Assembly: GCA_009691725.1 (NCBI GenBank)
Contig: SIAP01000023.1
Location: forward strand, 1-34,607
DNA: 34,607 bases
Source of the DNA: Phycisphaerales bacterium
GTDB lineage: Bacteria > Planctomycetota > Phycisphaerae > Phycisphaerales > SM1A02
Direction: 5' to 3'
Under the pieces are notes generated by a model. That model saw only the letters and a program-made list of their open reading frames with translations. It was not told the DNA's origin and ran no database searches. Positions 8,132 to 15,385 of this stretch are shown in pieces; within the stretch, counting starts at the first letter, position 1, and each line of letters begins with the position of its first letter. The position numbers were made by a program, and so were the translations under genes.

Positions 8132-9184
8132 TCAGAGTTCCGCAAGCACTGCGGTCAGCAGGTCGATTGTGGCCTCGAGATCGACCTTGTCCACCATTTC
8201 GGTGACGGTGTGGATGTACCGAGTCCCTGGACCAAAGGCAATGCACCGCGCCCCGCGACCTGATCGCTGAATTGCGCCTGCGTCCTGTCCGCCCCGCGCC
8301 AGCACCGCACGCTGATATGGAATACGGTGCTTCTTTGCGATCGCGCAGGTTTGTCGCAACAGTTCAACATCGACGATCATCGACGAATCCTGCACCATCA
8401 GGGCAACGCCGAGGCCTTGCTTCGTGACGCGCTGATTGTCGGGAACCCCAGGGGTATCGCACGCCAGATTCACGTCGAGTCCGATGCCGATCTCCGCACC
8501 ACAGGCATTGGCAGCGACCAATGCGCCGCGCAATCCAACCTCCTCTTGGGTTGTGAATGCCACGGTGATTTCGCATGTGTGTCCGGCCCGTGACTTGGCA
8601 ATCCGTCGAATCGCTTCGATGGCAGTGAACACCGCCATTCGATTGTCGATGGCCTTGCTGATCACCTTCAGTGGAGTCTCGAAGAAGGGTTCGTGCATCA
8701 CGACGAAGTCGCCGACTTGCGCGAACTTCGCCACTTCGGCTGGGTCGCGACCAAGGTCCACAAAGAACTCTTCAGTTCCTGGCACCTTCGTGCGATCCGC
8801 CTCGCTCGAAATGTGGATCGGCTTGCCCCCCGGGTTCAACACGCCTTGGTAATCACCGCTGTCAGTCACCACCAGCACCCGACGGGAAAAAAGATTGCGT
8901 GGATCGAAGCCGCCTGCGGGATTCAGCCACAAGTGCCCCTGCTCATCAACATGACGCACATAAAAGCCAATTTCGTCCATGTGCGCCGCGACGAGCACAC
9001 GCGTTGGTTTCGCCCCACGCTTCGTTCGCGTTGGCGTGCGCGTGCAGATGAGCGATCCCATCGAATCGACCTCGACAGAATCGAAGAGCCCCTTGATTTC
9101 TTTTTGCACGAGTGCGCGAACGCGCCCCTCGCGCCCAGCGACACCAGCAGTCTCGCACAATCGCTTGAGCAGTTCGTAGTTCAT
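8132..9184 (-). CDS. M42-family metallo-aminopeptidase
   Basis: This cytoplasmic dinuclear-metal aminopeptidase (glutamyl aminopeptidase/deblocking type, once misnamed endoglucanase M) has 350 residues, the usual family length. Expected metal and catalytic residues are visible: AHMDEIG (His68), KAIDNR (Asp180), TTQEEVGLRGA (Glu214, Glu215), GLDV (Asp237) and RYIHTVTEM (His325). The last motif usually reads HSPVEM, so this is a mild variant. M42 enzymes form large dodecameric shells that trim peptides made by other proteases. The start ATG at 9184 lies only 22 bases from the divergent ygfZ start, and no SD is visible. The neighbours give no further clue to substrate. Confidence 0.95.
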   Translation of the reverse strand: MNYELLKRLCETAGVAGREGRVRALVQKEIKGLFDSVEVDSMGSLICTRTPTRTKRGAKPTRVLVAAHMDEIGFYVRHVDEQGHLWLNPAGGFDPRNLFSRRVLVVTDSGDYQGVLNPGGKPIHISSEADRTKVPGTEEFFVDLGRDPAEVAKFAQVGDFVVMHEPFFETPLKVISKAIDNRMAVFTAIEAIRRIAKSRAGHTCEITVAFTTQEEVGLRGALVAANACGAEIGIGLDVNLACDTPGVPDNQRVTKQGLGVALMVQDSSMIVDVELLRQTCAIAKKHRIPYQRAVLARGGQDAGAIQRSGRGARCIAFGPGTRYIHTVTEMVDKVDLEATIDLLTAVLAEL

Positions 9185-9190
9185 TCTGCG

Positions 9191-9200
9191 AGTCTATGAT
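9191..9200. promoter_or_regulatory. Overlapping divergent -10 hexamers between M42 gene and ygfZ
   Basis: The plus strand has TATGAT at 9195-9200, 6 bases before the ATG at 9207. The minus strand has TAGACT at 9196-9191, 6 bases before the ATG at 9184. The hexamers share two bases. Both placements would start transcription at the start codon (leaderless mRNAs). No convincing -35 is seen on either side. This is a motif reading by eye. Confidence 0.4.
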
Positions 9201-9206
9201 TCGGTG

Positions 9207-10469
9207 ATGACTTCCGCTTCGTTCCACGCCGAGTCGTTGTTGCGAGCCCAGCATGACGCATTCGCTGCGGGCGAATCGGCGCGGCGCGCGGCGCACGTTC
9301 AAGAAGAGCGGGGGATCGCAGGCATTGCGCACCGCTCGCACATTCAGTGGGTTCCATGGGGAAACACGGCAGAAATTGTCGGTCTCTTCGATCGAGTGGA
9401 GACGGAGTACTCGGCGATTCGAAGCGGTGTGGCACTGTGCGATCAACCCCAGCGTGGCACGATCGAAGTCACGGGGAGCGACCGGATCGCATTCTTGCAG
9501 CGCATGTGCACGCAGGATCTCAAGAGTCTTTCGTCGGGGCAGTCGCGCCGGTCGTTCTGGCTGAATCGCAAGGGACGGATCGAGTCTGACCTTTTGATCT
9601 GCGACGTCGGCGATCGCTTGCTGATCGATTGTGCTGGAGCATTCGCGGCGCCGACCGTCGAGGCCCTCACGAAGTTCATCTTCTCGGAGGATGTCGCAGT
9701 CAGTGACCGATCCGGGCGTGACTATCGAATTGCCCTGCATGGACCCCATGCGCTGCAACTCCTTGAGTCAGTCGGTGCGAATGCGAGTGCGGTGGAGCAA
9801 CTCTCTCATCCATGTGCGTGCCTCTGGACGACTGTGGCAGGGGTGCCGTGCGTGCTGGTGAGAGCGGATCTCTGTGCGACCGTTGGCATCGAATGTTTCG
9901 TGGCGCGCGAAAATCTCGTGACCCTGTGGAACGCACTGCTCGGCGCACACGATGTCCTCCATGGCGCACGGCGCCGCGCCCGCCCCTGCGGATGGCATGC
10001 GTTCAACATGGCGCGCATCGAAGGAGGCTCGCCGCTCTTCGAGATCGATTTCGCCACCGCGAGTCTGCCTCACGAAACTGGACTTCTTGGAAAGCGTGTC
10101 TCATTCACCAAGGGGTGCTATCTCGGGCAAGAGGTTGTCGCGCGCATGGAGAGTCTTGGAAAACCGAAACAGATTGTGCGAGCATTTCGCATGGAGTCGA
10201 GCGCACTTCCCACGAGCGGGACGCCCGTGCTGGCAGTTGGTGCTGACGGTGCTGGGGGCGAGGAAATCGGAGTCGTCACGAGCAGCGCAATGAGTCCAAT
10301 GCTCGGCGCAGCGTGCATCGGCTTTGCGACCGTGCGTTTCAATGCATCTGCTGTGGGCACTCCCATCATTGTGCGCGCCGAGGGGGCGAATCATCGCGCC
10401 CTGCTTCAAGGCGAACTCGCATTCGTCCGCGACCCCCACACCCCGTCCGCCACTGGAGGCACGCCGTGA
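9207..10469 (+). CDS. ygfZ: YgfZ/GcvT-like folate-binding iron-sulfur cluster protein
   Basis: YgfZ (IBA57 family) is a cytoplasmic folate-dependent factor that helps build or repair Fe-S clusters in certain enzymes. The 420-residue product carries the family signature KGCYLGQEV (302-310) with the conserved Cys304, and an N-terminal GcvT-like fold with the block GSDRIAFLQRMCTQDL (90-105). It is longer than E. coli YgfZ (about 326) because of about 60 extra N-terminal residues and a C-terminal tail. GTG at 9204 precedes ATG at 9207; the ATG was preferred because a TATGAT box 6 bases upstream suggests a leaderless message. It heads an operon: its stop overlaps the next GTG (GTGA), followed by HMG-CoA lyase. 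The family is secure; the target Fe-S enzyme is unknown. Confidence 0.93.
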   Translation: MTSASFHAESLLRAQHDAFAAGESARRAAHVQEERGIAGIAHRSHIQWVPWGNTAEIVGLFDRVETEYSAIRSGVALCDQPQRGTIEVTGSDRIAFLQRMCTQDLKSLSSGQSRRSFWLNRKGRIESDLLICDVGDRLLIDCAGAFAAPTVEALTKFIFSEDVAVSDRSGRDYRIALHGPHALQLLESVGANASAVEQLSHPCACLWTTVAGVPCVLVRADLCATVGIECFVARENLVTLWNALLGAHDVLHGARRRARPCGWHAFNMARIEGGSPLFEIDFATASLPHETGLLGKRVSFTKGCYLGQEVVARMESLGKPKQIVRAFRMESSALPTSGTPVLAVGADGAGGEEIGVVTSSAMSPMLGAACIGFATVRFNASAVGTPIIVRAEGANHRALLQGELAFVRDPHTPSATGGTP

Positions 10470-10627
10470 CTCCGCAGGAGGGCGTCGATGTCGAGTGGGG
10501 GTGGACCCCCGATGTGTTGTTGTTCATTGCGGCAGCGATTCTCTCCCTGGCGCTCATCGTTGCGGGGCTATGGCTCTTTCGCACCGCGTGGCGCGAGGAG
10601 TCATCGCACGACGGGAGGAAGCAGTGA
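10466..10627 (+). CDS. Small single-span membrane protein, 53 residues
   Basis: This is a very small gene supported by context. GGAGG (10455-10459) lies 6 bases before a GTG that overlaps the ygfZ stop as GTGA, and its own stop overlaps the next GTG in the same way. The product has an acidic head (EGVDVEW), one strongly hydrophobic helix (about 17-40, LLFIAAAILSLALIVAGLWLF) and a basic tail (RTAWREESSHDGRKQ), which predicts N-out/C-in. No family is recognised; size and shape recall small assembly subunits such as CcoS, but the sequence does not match. The tight coupling on both sides suggests a role linked to YgfZ or the lyase. Confidence 0.75.
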   Translation: MTPQEGVDVEWGWTPDVLLFIAAAILSLALIVAGLWLFRTAWREESSHDGRKQ

Positions 10628-11493
10628 ACAGTATTCGCATCACAGAAGTTGGTCCGCGCGATGGACTCCAAAACGAATTGGTCCGAGTTCCGACCGACAT
10701 CAAGATCCAATTCATCAATCTCCTTTCAGCTGCGGGGATCCCAGAGATCGAAGTCACAAGCTTTGTCAGTCCCACATGGGTTCCGCAACTCGGTGATGCG
10801 GCCGAAGTGTTGCATGGAATCACGCGTCGTGGCGGAACCATCTATTCGGCGCTCGTGCCAAATGAAAGGGGACTCGATCGTGCACTCGAAGCAGAGGTCG
10901 ACAAGATCAGCGTCTTTGTCTCCGCGACCGAGGGGTTCAGTCAGCGCAATACGAATGGATCAATCGAACAGGTTCTCCAGCGCATCACGCCCGTGATCAC
11001 GCGCGCACACTTGGCGGGACTGCCAGTGCGAGGCTATGTGAGCTGCATCATCCGCTGCCCATGGGATGGCGCGGTCGATCCAGCACAGGTGCGACGAGTC
11101 TGCGCATCGCTGCTCGAAATCGGCGTCGATGAACTCGATCTCGGGGACACGATCGGTGCGGCGCAACCGGAATCGCTCGCCCAACTCTACGAAGTGATGG
11201 CATCACTCGTTGAGCCTGCTGCCACCACCCTGCACCTCCACGACACGAACGGTCAGGCCATCGCTTGCGTGCGCCGAGGGCTCGAACTTGGAGTGCGATC
11301 ATTCGATGCGAGCGCTGGTGGACTTGGCGGCTGTCCATTTGCTCAGGGGGCTCCGGGAAATGTCGCGACAGAAGTCCTCCTGTCGGCGGTGAAGGATGCT
11401 GGATTCGAGAGTGGCGTCGATGCTCAACGAGTTGCGGACGCCGGTCGTTGGATGCGCCAGCAACTTGCGTCCGCATGCGGGGCAAGTTCGTAG
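10624..11493 (+). CDS. mvaB: Hydroxymethylglutaryl-CoA lyase
   Basis: The enzyme splits 3-hydroxy-3-methylglutaryl-CoA into acetoacetate and acetyl-CoA, usually in leucine breakdown or ketone-body metabolism. The 289-residue TIM-barrel product has EVGPRDGLQNE (8-18, with Arg12 and Asp13), TSFVSP (45-50), the metal ligands in LHLHDTNG (His204, His206) and the mobile-loop signature GGLGGCPFAQGAPGN (232-246) with catalytic Cys237. A GTG start was chosen because GGAGG (10614-10618) is 5 bases upstream and the GTGA overlap with the small membrane protein gene continues the operon pattern. Longer frames upstream overlap ygfZ and were rejected. The 3' end overlaps the convergent phosphoesterase by 70 bases. 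No other leucine-degradation gene is in the window, and relatives such as 2-isopropylmalate-type enzymes are less likely. Confidence 0.95.
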   Translation: MNSIRITEVGPRDGLQNELVRVPTDIKIQFINLLSAAGIPEIEVTSFVSPTWVPQLGDAAEVLHGITRRGGTIYSALVPNERGLDRALEAEVDKISVFVSATEGFSQRNTNGSIEQVLQRITPVITRAHLAGLPVRGYVSCIIRCPWDGAVDPAQVRRVCASLLEIGVDELDLGDTIGAAQPESLAQLYEVMASLVEPAATTLHLHDTNGQAIACVRRGLELGVRSFDASAGGLGGCPFAQGAPGNVATEVLLSAVKDAGFESGVDAQRVADAGRWMRQQLASACGASS

Positions 11494-12278
11494 CGACCCT
11501 GTCCATGTCGGATTGCGCGCAACGCAACTGACAACTCTTTTGGCGTCTCTTCGATCACGACTGCGCGTGGCGATGAAGGGAAGGTAAACCCGCCAGTGTT
11601 CAGAATGTGTCGCGCGGTCACTCCACCTGCGGCTGTCACCAACCACGATCCTGCTCGATGTGAATGACCACTCACCAAGAGTTTCGCGTTGGGGCAGAAT
11701 TGATCCATGAACGCCGCTGCTTCGCGCGGAAAAGTCCGCCACCACGCCAGCACTCGGGCGACCCGCCATGGATTCAGACCGATGGAAATGAGCGCGTTTG
11801 GTTCGTTGTGGGCAGCGGGATCAGCCCACTGCGCCATCGCAGCCTCGCCCGCCGATCGCAGGTATCCCGCGAGCGTCTTTGGGTTTCGTTCGCGCGCGCG
11901 GATGAGCGTCTCTTCGATGATCTTGTGCGTTGGAGTCCATGGCAACATCGAGTCTCCAAATGCGTGACCGTGGGTGACAAAGACCAATCCATCGAAGAGT
12001 TCCACATGATCAACCTGCCCGGGATCATCGTCGTGATTCCCATTGATGAGCGTCACCGAGATCCCTGCGCGGGATGCCATCGACAACCATGCGTCTCGCA
12101 ACAGGAGCGCGTCTTTCTTGCGGCGTGCGTGGTGAATGTCGGCCGTATCACCGTTGAGAATCAAGGCATCGACTCCATGGAGCAGCGGCGCGAGCGCCTC
12201 GGGTCGACGGGGTGGTCGGCCGCAAGGCACTTCTGCCATGCCGAAGTGGATGTCGGAGAGAATCAGCGTGGTCAGCAT
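11424..12278 (-). CDS. Calcineurin-like metallophosphoesterase (LpxH-like layout)
   Basis: The product is a 284-residue dimetal phosphoesterase. All five motifs are present: SDIHFG (Asp9, His11), LNGDTAD (Asp at about 44), GNHDDD (about 80-85), THGHAFGD (about 102-109) and SGHSHRAG (about 206-213). The layout resembles UDP-2,3-diacylglucosamine hydrolase (LpxH) and related predicted phosphohydrolases, but specific LpxH residues were not checked, so lipid A synthesis is only a possibility. The C-terminal 40 residues look poorly conserved. The gene's last 70 bases overlap the 3' end of the HMG-CoA lyase gene tail to tail. The ATG at 12278 is the first in frame and lacks a clear SD. Confidence 0.92.
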   Translation of the reverse strand: MLTTLILSDIHFGMAEVPCGRPPRRPEALAPLLHGVDALILNGDTADIHHARRKKDALLLRDAWLSMASRAGISVTLINGNHDDDPGQVDHVELFDGLVFVTHGHAFGDSMLPWTPTHKIIEETLIRARERNPKTLAGYLRSAGEAAMAQWADPAAHNEPNALISIGLNPWRVARVLAWWRTFPREAAAFMDQFCPNAKLLVSGHSHRAGSWLVTAAGGVTARHILNTGGFTFPSSPRAVVIEETPKELSVALRAIRHGQGRYELAPHADASCWRIQRPASATR

Positions 12279-12324
12279 GGGCTAGCCATTGAGGGAGAGT
12301 TTCGCTAACCTACCCGACTCGCTG

Positions 12325-12343
12325 CTTCTGGATGTCCCAGAAG
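12325..12343. promoter_or_regulatory. Perfect 7-base-pair hairpin upstream of rpsR
   Basis: CTTCTGG (12325-12331) and CCAGAAG (12337-12343) flank the loop ATGTC. No T-run follows on either strand, so it is not an intrinsic terminator. A second short hairpin, GCGGT/ACCGC (12442-12446 with 12454-12458), lies 25 bases before the rpsR start and presents a CCG. The 205-base region 12279-12483 holds no other feature I could support. It may be an autoregulatory ribosomal-protein leader or an operator. Confidence 0.3.
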
Positions 12344-12483
12344 TCCCCGTCTGAGATCGCATGAGATTGCATGCGAATCACGGTGGGGTCCGTGGCGAGC
12401 AACTTGGTGCAGCACCGCACCATCAAGTTGGAATCCAGTATGCGGTCGGCATCACCGCCGAGGAATGCACCGAGGAATACACC

Positions 12484-12720
12484 ATGTCTCAATTTCAAGC
12501 ACCACCGCCACCAGTCATTCGCCGCCAAAAAGATGCCAAGGGTCGTCTCTTCATCGATTACAAGCAAGTCGAAGAGTTGCGCCGTGCGATGACGCAAAAC
12601 GGAAAACTGCTCTCGCGCAAGCGGCTCGAGTTGTCGGCTGGCGATCAGTCAATGTTGAGCCAAGCAGTCAAGCGCGCCCGATTCATGGCGCTCCTTCCAT
12701 TCACAAACGCTGCATCGTAA
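12484..12720 (+). CDS. rpsR: Small ribosomal subunit protein bS18
   Basis: bS18 binds the platform of the 30S subunit together with bS6. The 78-residue product shows the family core: FIDYKQVEELRR, then the NGKLLSRKR turn and SQAVKRARFMALLPF, matching the usual AIKRARHLALLPF block. It lacks the N-terminal Cys residues of zinc-type bS18 and has a Pro-rich head (QAPPPPVIRR). The start is set by GAGGA (12472-12476), 7 bases before the ATG. bS18 genes normally sit with rpsF, ssb and rplI; here the gene stands alone between a phosphoesterase and a TPR gene, whose 3' end it overlaps by 20 bases. Identification is firm. A second copy elsewhere is possible. Confidence 0.9.
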   Translation: MSQFQAPPPPVIRRQKDAKGRLFIDYKQVEELRRAMTQNGKLLSRKRLELSAGDQSMLSQAVKRARFMALLPFTNAAS

Positions 12721-14125
12721 ACCACTCGCGCAGGCGAGTGATCGACTGCAAGAGCAGTGCATGTGCGCGACCGAGCGCTGCGTGCATGCGCAGGGTGATG
12801 ATGCGCAGGCGAAGGCGACGGAATCCCTGTTCGGTCGGATGATGGAGAAGTCCACGGGTGACCGCCGCATGAGCACGCTTGAGTTCCCGCGTGGTCTTCC
12901 CATGCGCCACCGCGTCGACTGCGATGTTGTGGAGCGTTTCAACGCAAGTTCGATTGAGCCGCAGTGATCGCCGCGCTGCGCGTCTTGCGCCCCTTTGATT
13001 GCCGACCTCGAACTGCGCTCGAGTGAGTCGAATCCAAATCCGTTCATCCTTTGGATGCCGTTGCGCCGCTGCGACCAATATTCGAACGGCGATGGCTGGG
13101 CGACCGCACTCAATTGCGGCACCAGCAGCACCGAGTGCGATCGATGGATCCTCTGCGATGGCGGCGCCGCCAGAGAACTTCGCTTTTCCCTTGCCAAAGA
13201 GTTCATCGAGGTGTCTCCCCGCTTCGACCAAGGCGCCCGATCTGGTGAGCGCCTCGATGAGAGAGAGTCGCACGGACATATCGGAAACGCCCAGAGCGAT
13301 GACGAGCGTGTAGTTGGCACGCGCTTCATCGAGTCGGCCTGCGCGAAGTGCCATGTTTCCGAGTCGAACATGAGCCACAGCATTCGCAGGCTCTAATTCG
13401 ACAATGCGTCGATACTTCTCTTCGGCTTCACTGGCGCGACCCAGTCCTTCGAGGACGCGACCGAGTGCAAGCAGGGTTCCTGCATCGCCGGGTTGTTCGC
13501 GGAGTGCCTGCATCAAGACCTGATGCGCAGATTCCAGTTGCCCCGCGCGAAGGAGCACGACGCCAAGTCGCGTCTTGACCGTCGGGAGTTTGGGATTCTG
13601 TGCAAGCGACTCTCTGTAGCACCAGATTGCGCGATCAAACTTCTCCTGCTGTGCGAGCACGTTCGCCATCTCTGCGAGGCAGAGCGGAAACTCAGTCAAA
13701 TACTGCTGCGCAAGAAAATAGACAGACTCCGCGTCCTCGTACTTCTGGAGCATCCCCAGCGCCATGATCCTGAGCGAGTACGCAGCTTCGATCTTTTGAT
13801 CGCCCTTCGCCGCACGTTCGCAGTAGCGCACGCAACGATCGAGATCACCGGCACGAATCGATGCTTGTGCCGCTCCGAGCAGTGCATGCACATGACCGGG
13901 ACTGAGTTCGATCGCGCACTCGTAGGCGGGAAGCGCTTCTGCGTGGCGGCCAAGCGCGTCGAGCGTGACAGCAAGGTTGTGATGCCAATCTCCACGGTCT
14001 GGTTCCGATGCGAGTGCGCGCCGAAGTTCAGCCGCCGCCTCTTCGAGCTTGCCAGATTGAAACAACCCACGCGCACGTTCGACACGCGCTTCCGCACTCA
14101 TCCACTCATTGGAGTCACTCGGCAT
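12701..14125 (-). CDS. Tetratricopeptide-repeat protein
   Basis: This 474-residue protein is built mainly of TPR units from about residue 9 to 310 (for example VERARGLFQSGKLEEAAAELRRALASEP). A second repeat-like helical part (about 330-470) includes DERIWIRLTRAQFEVGNQRGARRAARRSLRLN. There is no signal peptide and no membrane segment, so it is probably cytoplasmic and serves as a protein-protein scaffold. The last 60 residues are rich in Arg, Leu and His. The start is the ATG at 14125; a TAGAAT box lies 9 bases before it. It follows the ferredoxin-NADP reductase gene by 62 bases on the same strand, and its 3' end overlaps rpsR. The partner is unknown. Confidence 0.88.
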   Translation of the reverse strand: MPSDSNEWMSAEARVERARGLFQSGKLEEAAAELRRALASEPDRGDWHHNLAVTLDALGRHAEALPAYECAIELSPGHVHALLGAAQASIRAGDLDRCVRYCERAAKGDQKIEAAYSLRIMALGMLQKYEDAESVYFLAQQYLTEFPLCLAEMANVLAQQEKFDRAIWCYRESLAQNPKLPTVKTRLGVVLLRAGQLESAHQVLMQALREQPGDAGTLLALGRVLEGLGRASEAEEKYRRIVELEPANAVAHVRLGNMALRAGRLDEARANYTLVIALGVSDMSVRLSLIEALTRSGALVEAGRHLDELFGKGKAKFSGGAAIAEDPSIALGAAGAAIECGRPAIAVRILVAAAQRHPKDERIWIRLTRAQFEVGNQRGARRAARRSLRLNRTCVETLHNIAVDAVAHGKTTRELKRAHAAVTRGLLHHPTEQGFRRLRLRIITLRMHAALGRAHALLLQSITRLREWFTMQRL

Positions 14126-14134
14126 GGGTAGGGA

Positions 14135-14140
14135 ATTCTA
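14135..14140 (-). promoter_or_regulatory. Candidate -10 (TAGAAT) of the TPR gene
   Basis: TAGAAT on the minus strand (14140-14135) differs from the consensus -10 at one position. It lies 9 bases before the ATG at 14125, so the untranslated leader would be about 2-3 bases. A TTGACT upstream is 24 bases away, too far for a normal -35. No SD is present, which fits a leaderless message. Confidence 0.35.
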
Positions 14141-14187
14141 GTCAGTCATCCATCGACTCAGCGCAGTCAATTGTTCGCGTTTTTCAG

Positions 14188-15195
14188 TCAATAGACCTCA
14201 AGCATGCACCGATGGGTCGGTCGAATCCGTCGCTTGATTTGCTCAGTGGTCCACTCTGATGGCGCAATCGCGGATATCTCGTTGTGGACGGTCACATAAC
14301 CGCTGTCGAGTCCTGCCACCGCGAGGGCCTGAAAAATCCCGACTTGCATCCCCGCAAGTCCGCAGGCGTAGATGAGCGTCCGATTGGATTCGAGCAACGG
14401 TCGGAAGTATTCCATGCGTGCGTCGACATAGTGGTGCGTGTGTGGACCATGTCCGGGATGAAGGAGGGGTTCACGGCTGATGACGGGGTGGTAGGAAAAA
14501 TTGGGATGCGCAGTCGCGAGATTTCGAAACCAATCGTCGTAGAGCAGGTCCGTGCGGTAGGGACTCCCCATCACGAGATGGATGCGGCTTTGAGTCGGTC
14601 CAGTCCATCCATCGCGTGCAGGAGAGTGCTCGGGTGGTCCGACCAAGAGTTCGTGGAGCATCCCGCGAAATGGCGCGATTCCAGTTCCAGTCGCCAGAAA
14701 GAGATAGTCGTGCGCAGATGGATCGACTGGCAGGACGAAGCGTTTTCCATTTGGTCCAGAGACGCGCACTTCATCGCCGACGGCTCGATCGCAAAGCCAG
14801 TTGCTACAGACACCCAAGAAGAGTGGATGTCCGTCCGATCGCGCGGGATCGTTTTCGTCTGGGACTTCCTCGATCGTGCGTTTGCAGGTTGTGGAGATGA
14901 TTCTGCCAAGTCCATCTTCTCCATAGGACGGGCTGGCGATTGAGTAGAGGCGCACTTTGTGCGGGCGCCCTTTGGCATCGGTGCCTGGGACGACGACGCC
15001 GAAGGACTGCCCAGCAAGAAAAGTGCCGTCGAGGGGAGTCCCCGCGAGGTCGACGCCAATGTGGCGAACAAAGCTCGCCGACTTTCCGCGAAGGCAGGGG
15101 TCGCTCGACGAAATCCGCGCCGAAACAGCGGCTCCTGGAAGCACGACATGCATTCTCGCTTCGCGCAACACAGGATCGTTTGGGTGGACTGTCAT
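14188..15195 (-). CDS. Plant-type ferredoxin-NADP(+) reductase
   Basis: This FAD enzyme passes electrons between NADPH and ferredoxin or flavodoxin. With the ATG at 15195 the product has 335 residues. The FAD motif RLYSIAS is at 83-89, with GVCSNWL (128-134) after it. The NADP part has LATGTGIAPFRGML (167-180), GSPYRTDLLYDDWF (210-223) and YACGLAGMQ (276-284). The chain ends in Tyr335, the terminal aromatic that stacks on the flavin in plant-type enzymes. A GTG at 15261 would add 22 residues, but this extension is encoded partly by a perfect 11-base duplication and lacks conserved features. Plant-type FNR outside cyanobacteria may serve a ferredoxin-dependent reductive route or nitrogen/lipid metabolism; no ferredoxin gene is nearby. 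Confidence 0.92.
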   Translation of the reverse strand: MTVHPNDPVLREARMHVVLPGAAVSARISSSDPCLRGKSASFVRHIGVDLAGTPLDGTFLAGQSFGVVVPGTDAKGRPHKVRLYSIASPSYGEDGLGRIISTTCKRTIEEVPDENDPARSDGHPLFLGVCSNWLCDRAVGDEVRVSGPNGKRFVLPVDPSAHDYLFLATGTGIAPFRGMLHELLVGPPEHSPARDGWTGPTQSRIHLVMGSPYRTDLLYDDWFRNLATAHPNFSYHPVISREPLLHPGHGPHTHHYVDARMEYFRPLLESNRTLIYACGLAGMQVGIFQALAVAGLDSGYVTVHNEISAIAPSEWTTEQIKRRIRPTHRCMLEVY

Positions 15196-15218
15196 CGCGA
15201 TCGCAATCGTAGGAACTT

Positions 15219-15240
15219 CGCCCAGATGTCGCCCAGATGT
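15219..15240. repeat. Tandem duplication of an 11-base unit
   Basis: CGCCCAGATGT occurs twice without a gap (15219-15229 and 15230-15240). It lies just upstream of the preferred FNR start and within the 190-base divergent gap to murA. It may be a replication slip or a duplicated operator half-site. The rest of 15196-15385 shows only the murA SD. Confidence 0.6.
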
Positions 15241-15385
15241 CGTGGACAAATGTATGCCCACACGCCTTCAACTGCCGAAATAGATGCACGGTTTGGTGCG
15301 AGTTGTCGTCACCAATTCCTTCCTGGCACGCCGTGCGTCAGCCGAAGGAACGCAGGATGTGCACGTGCGATCAAGGAGAATCGCG

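Noticed and set aside
12279-12483. tRNA or small RNA gene
   Set aside because: No cloverleaf, T-arm consensus or terminator was found, only two short hairpins.
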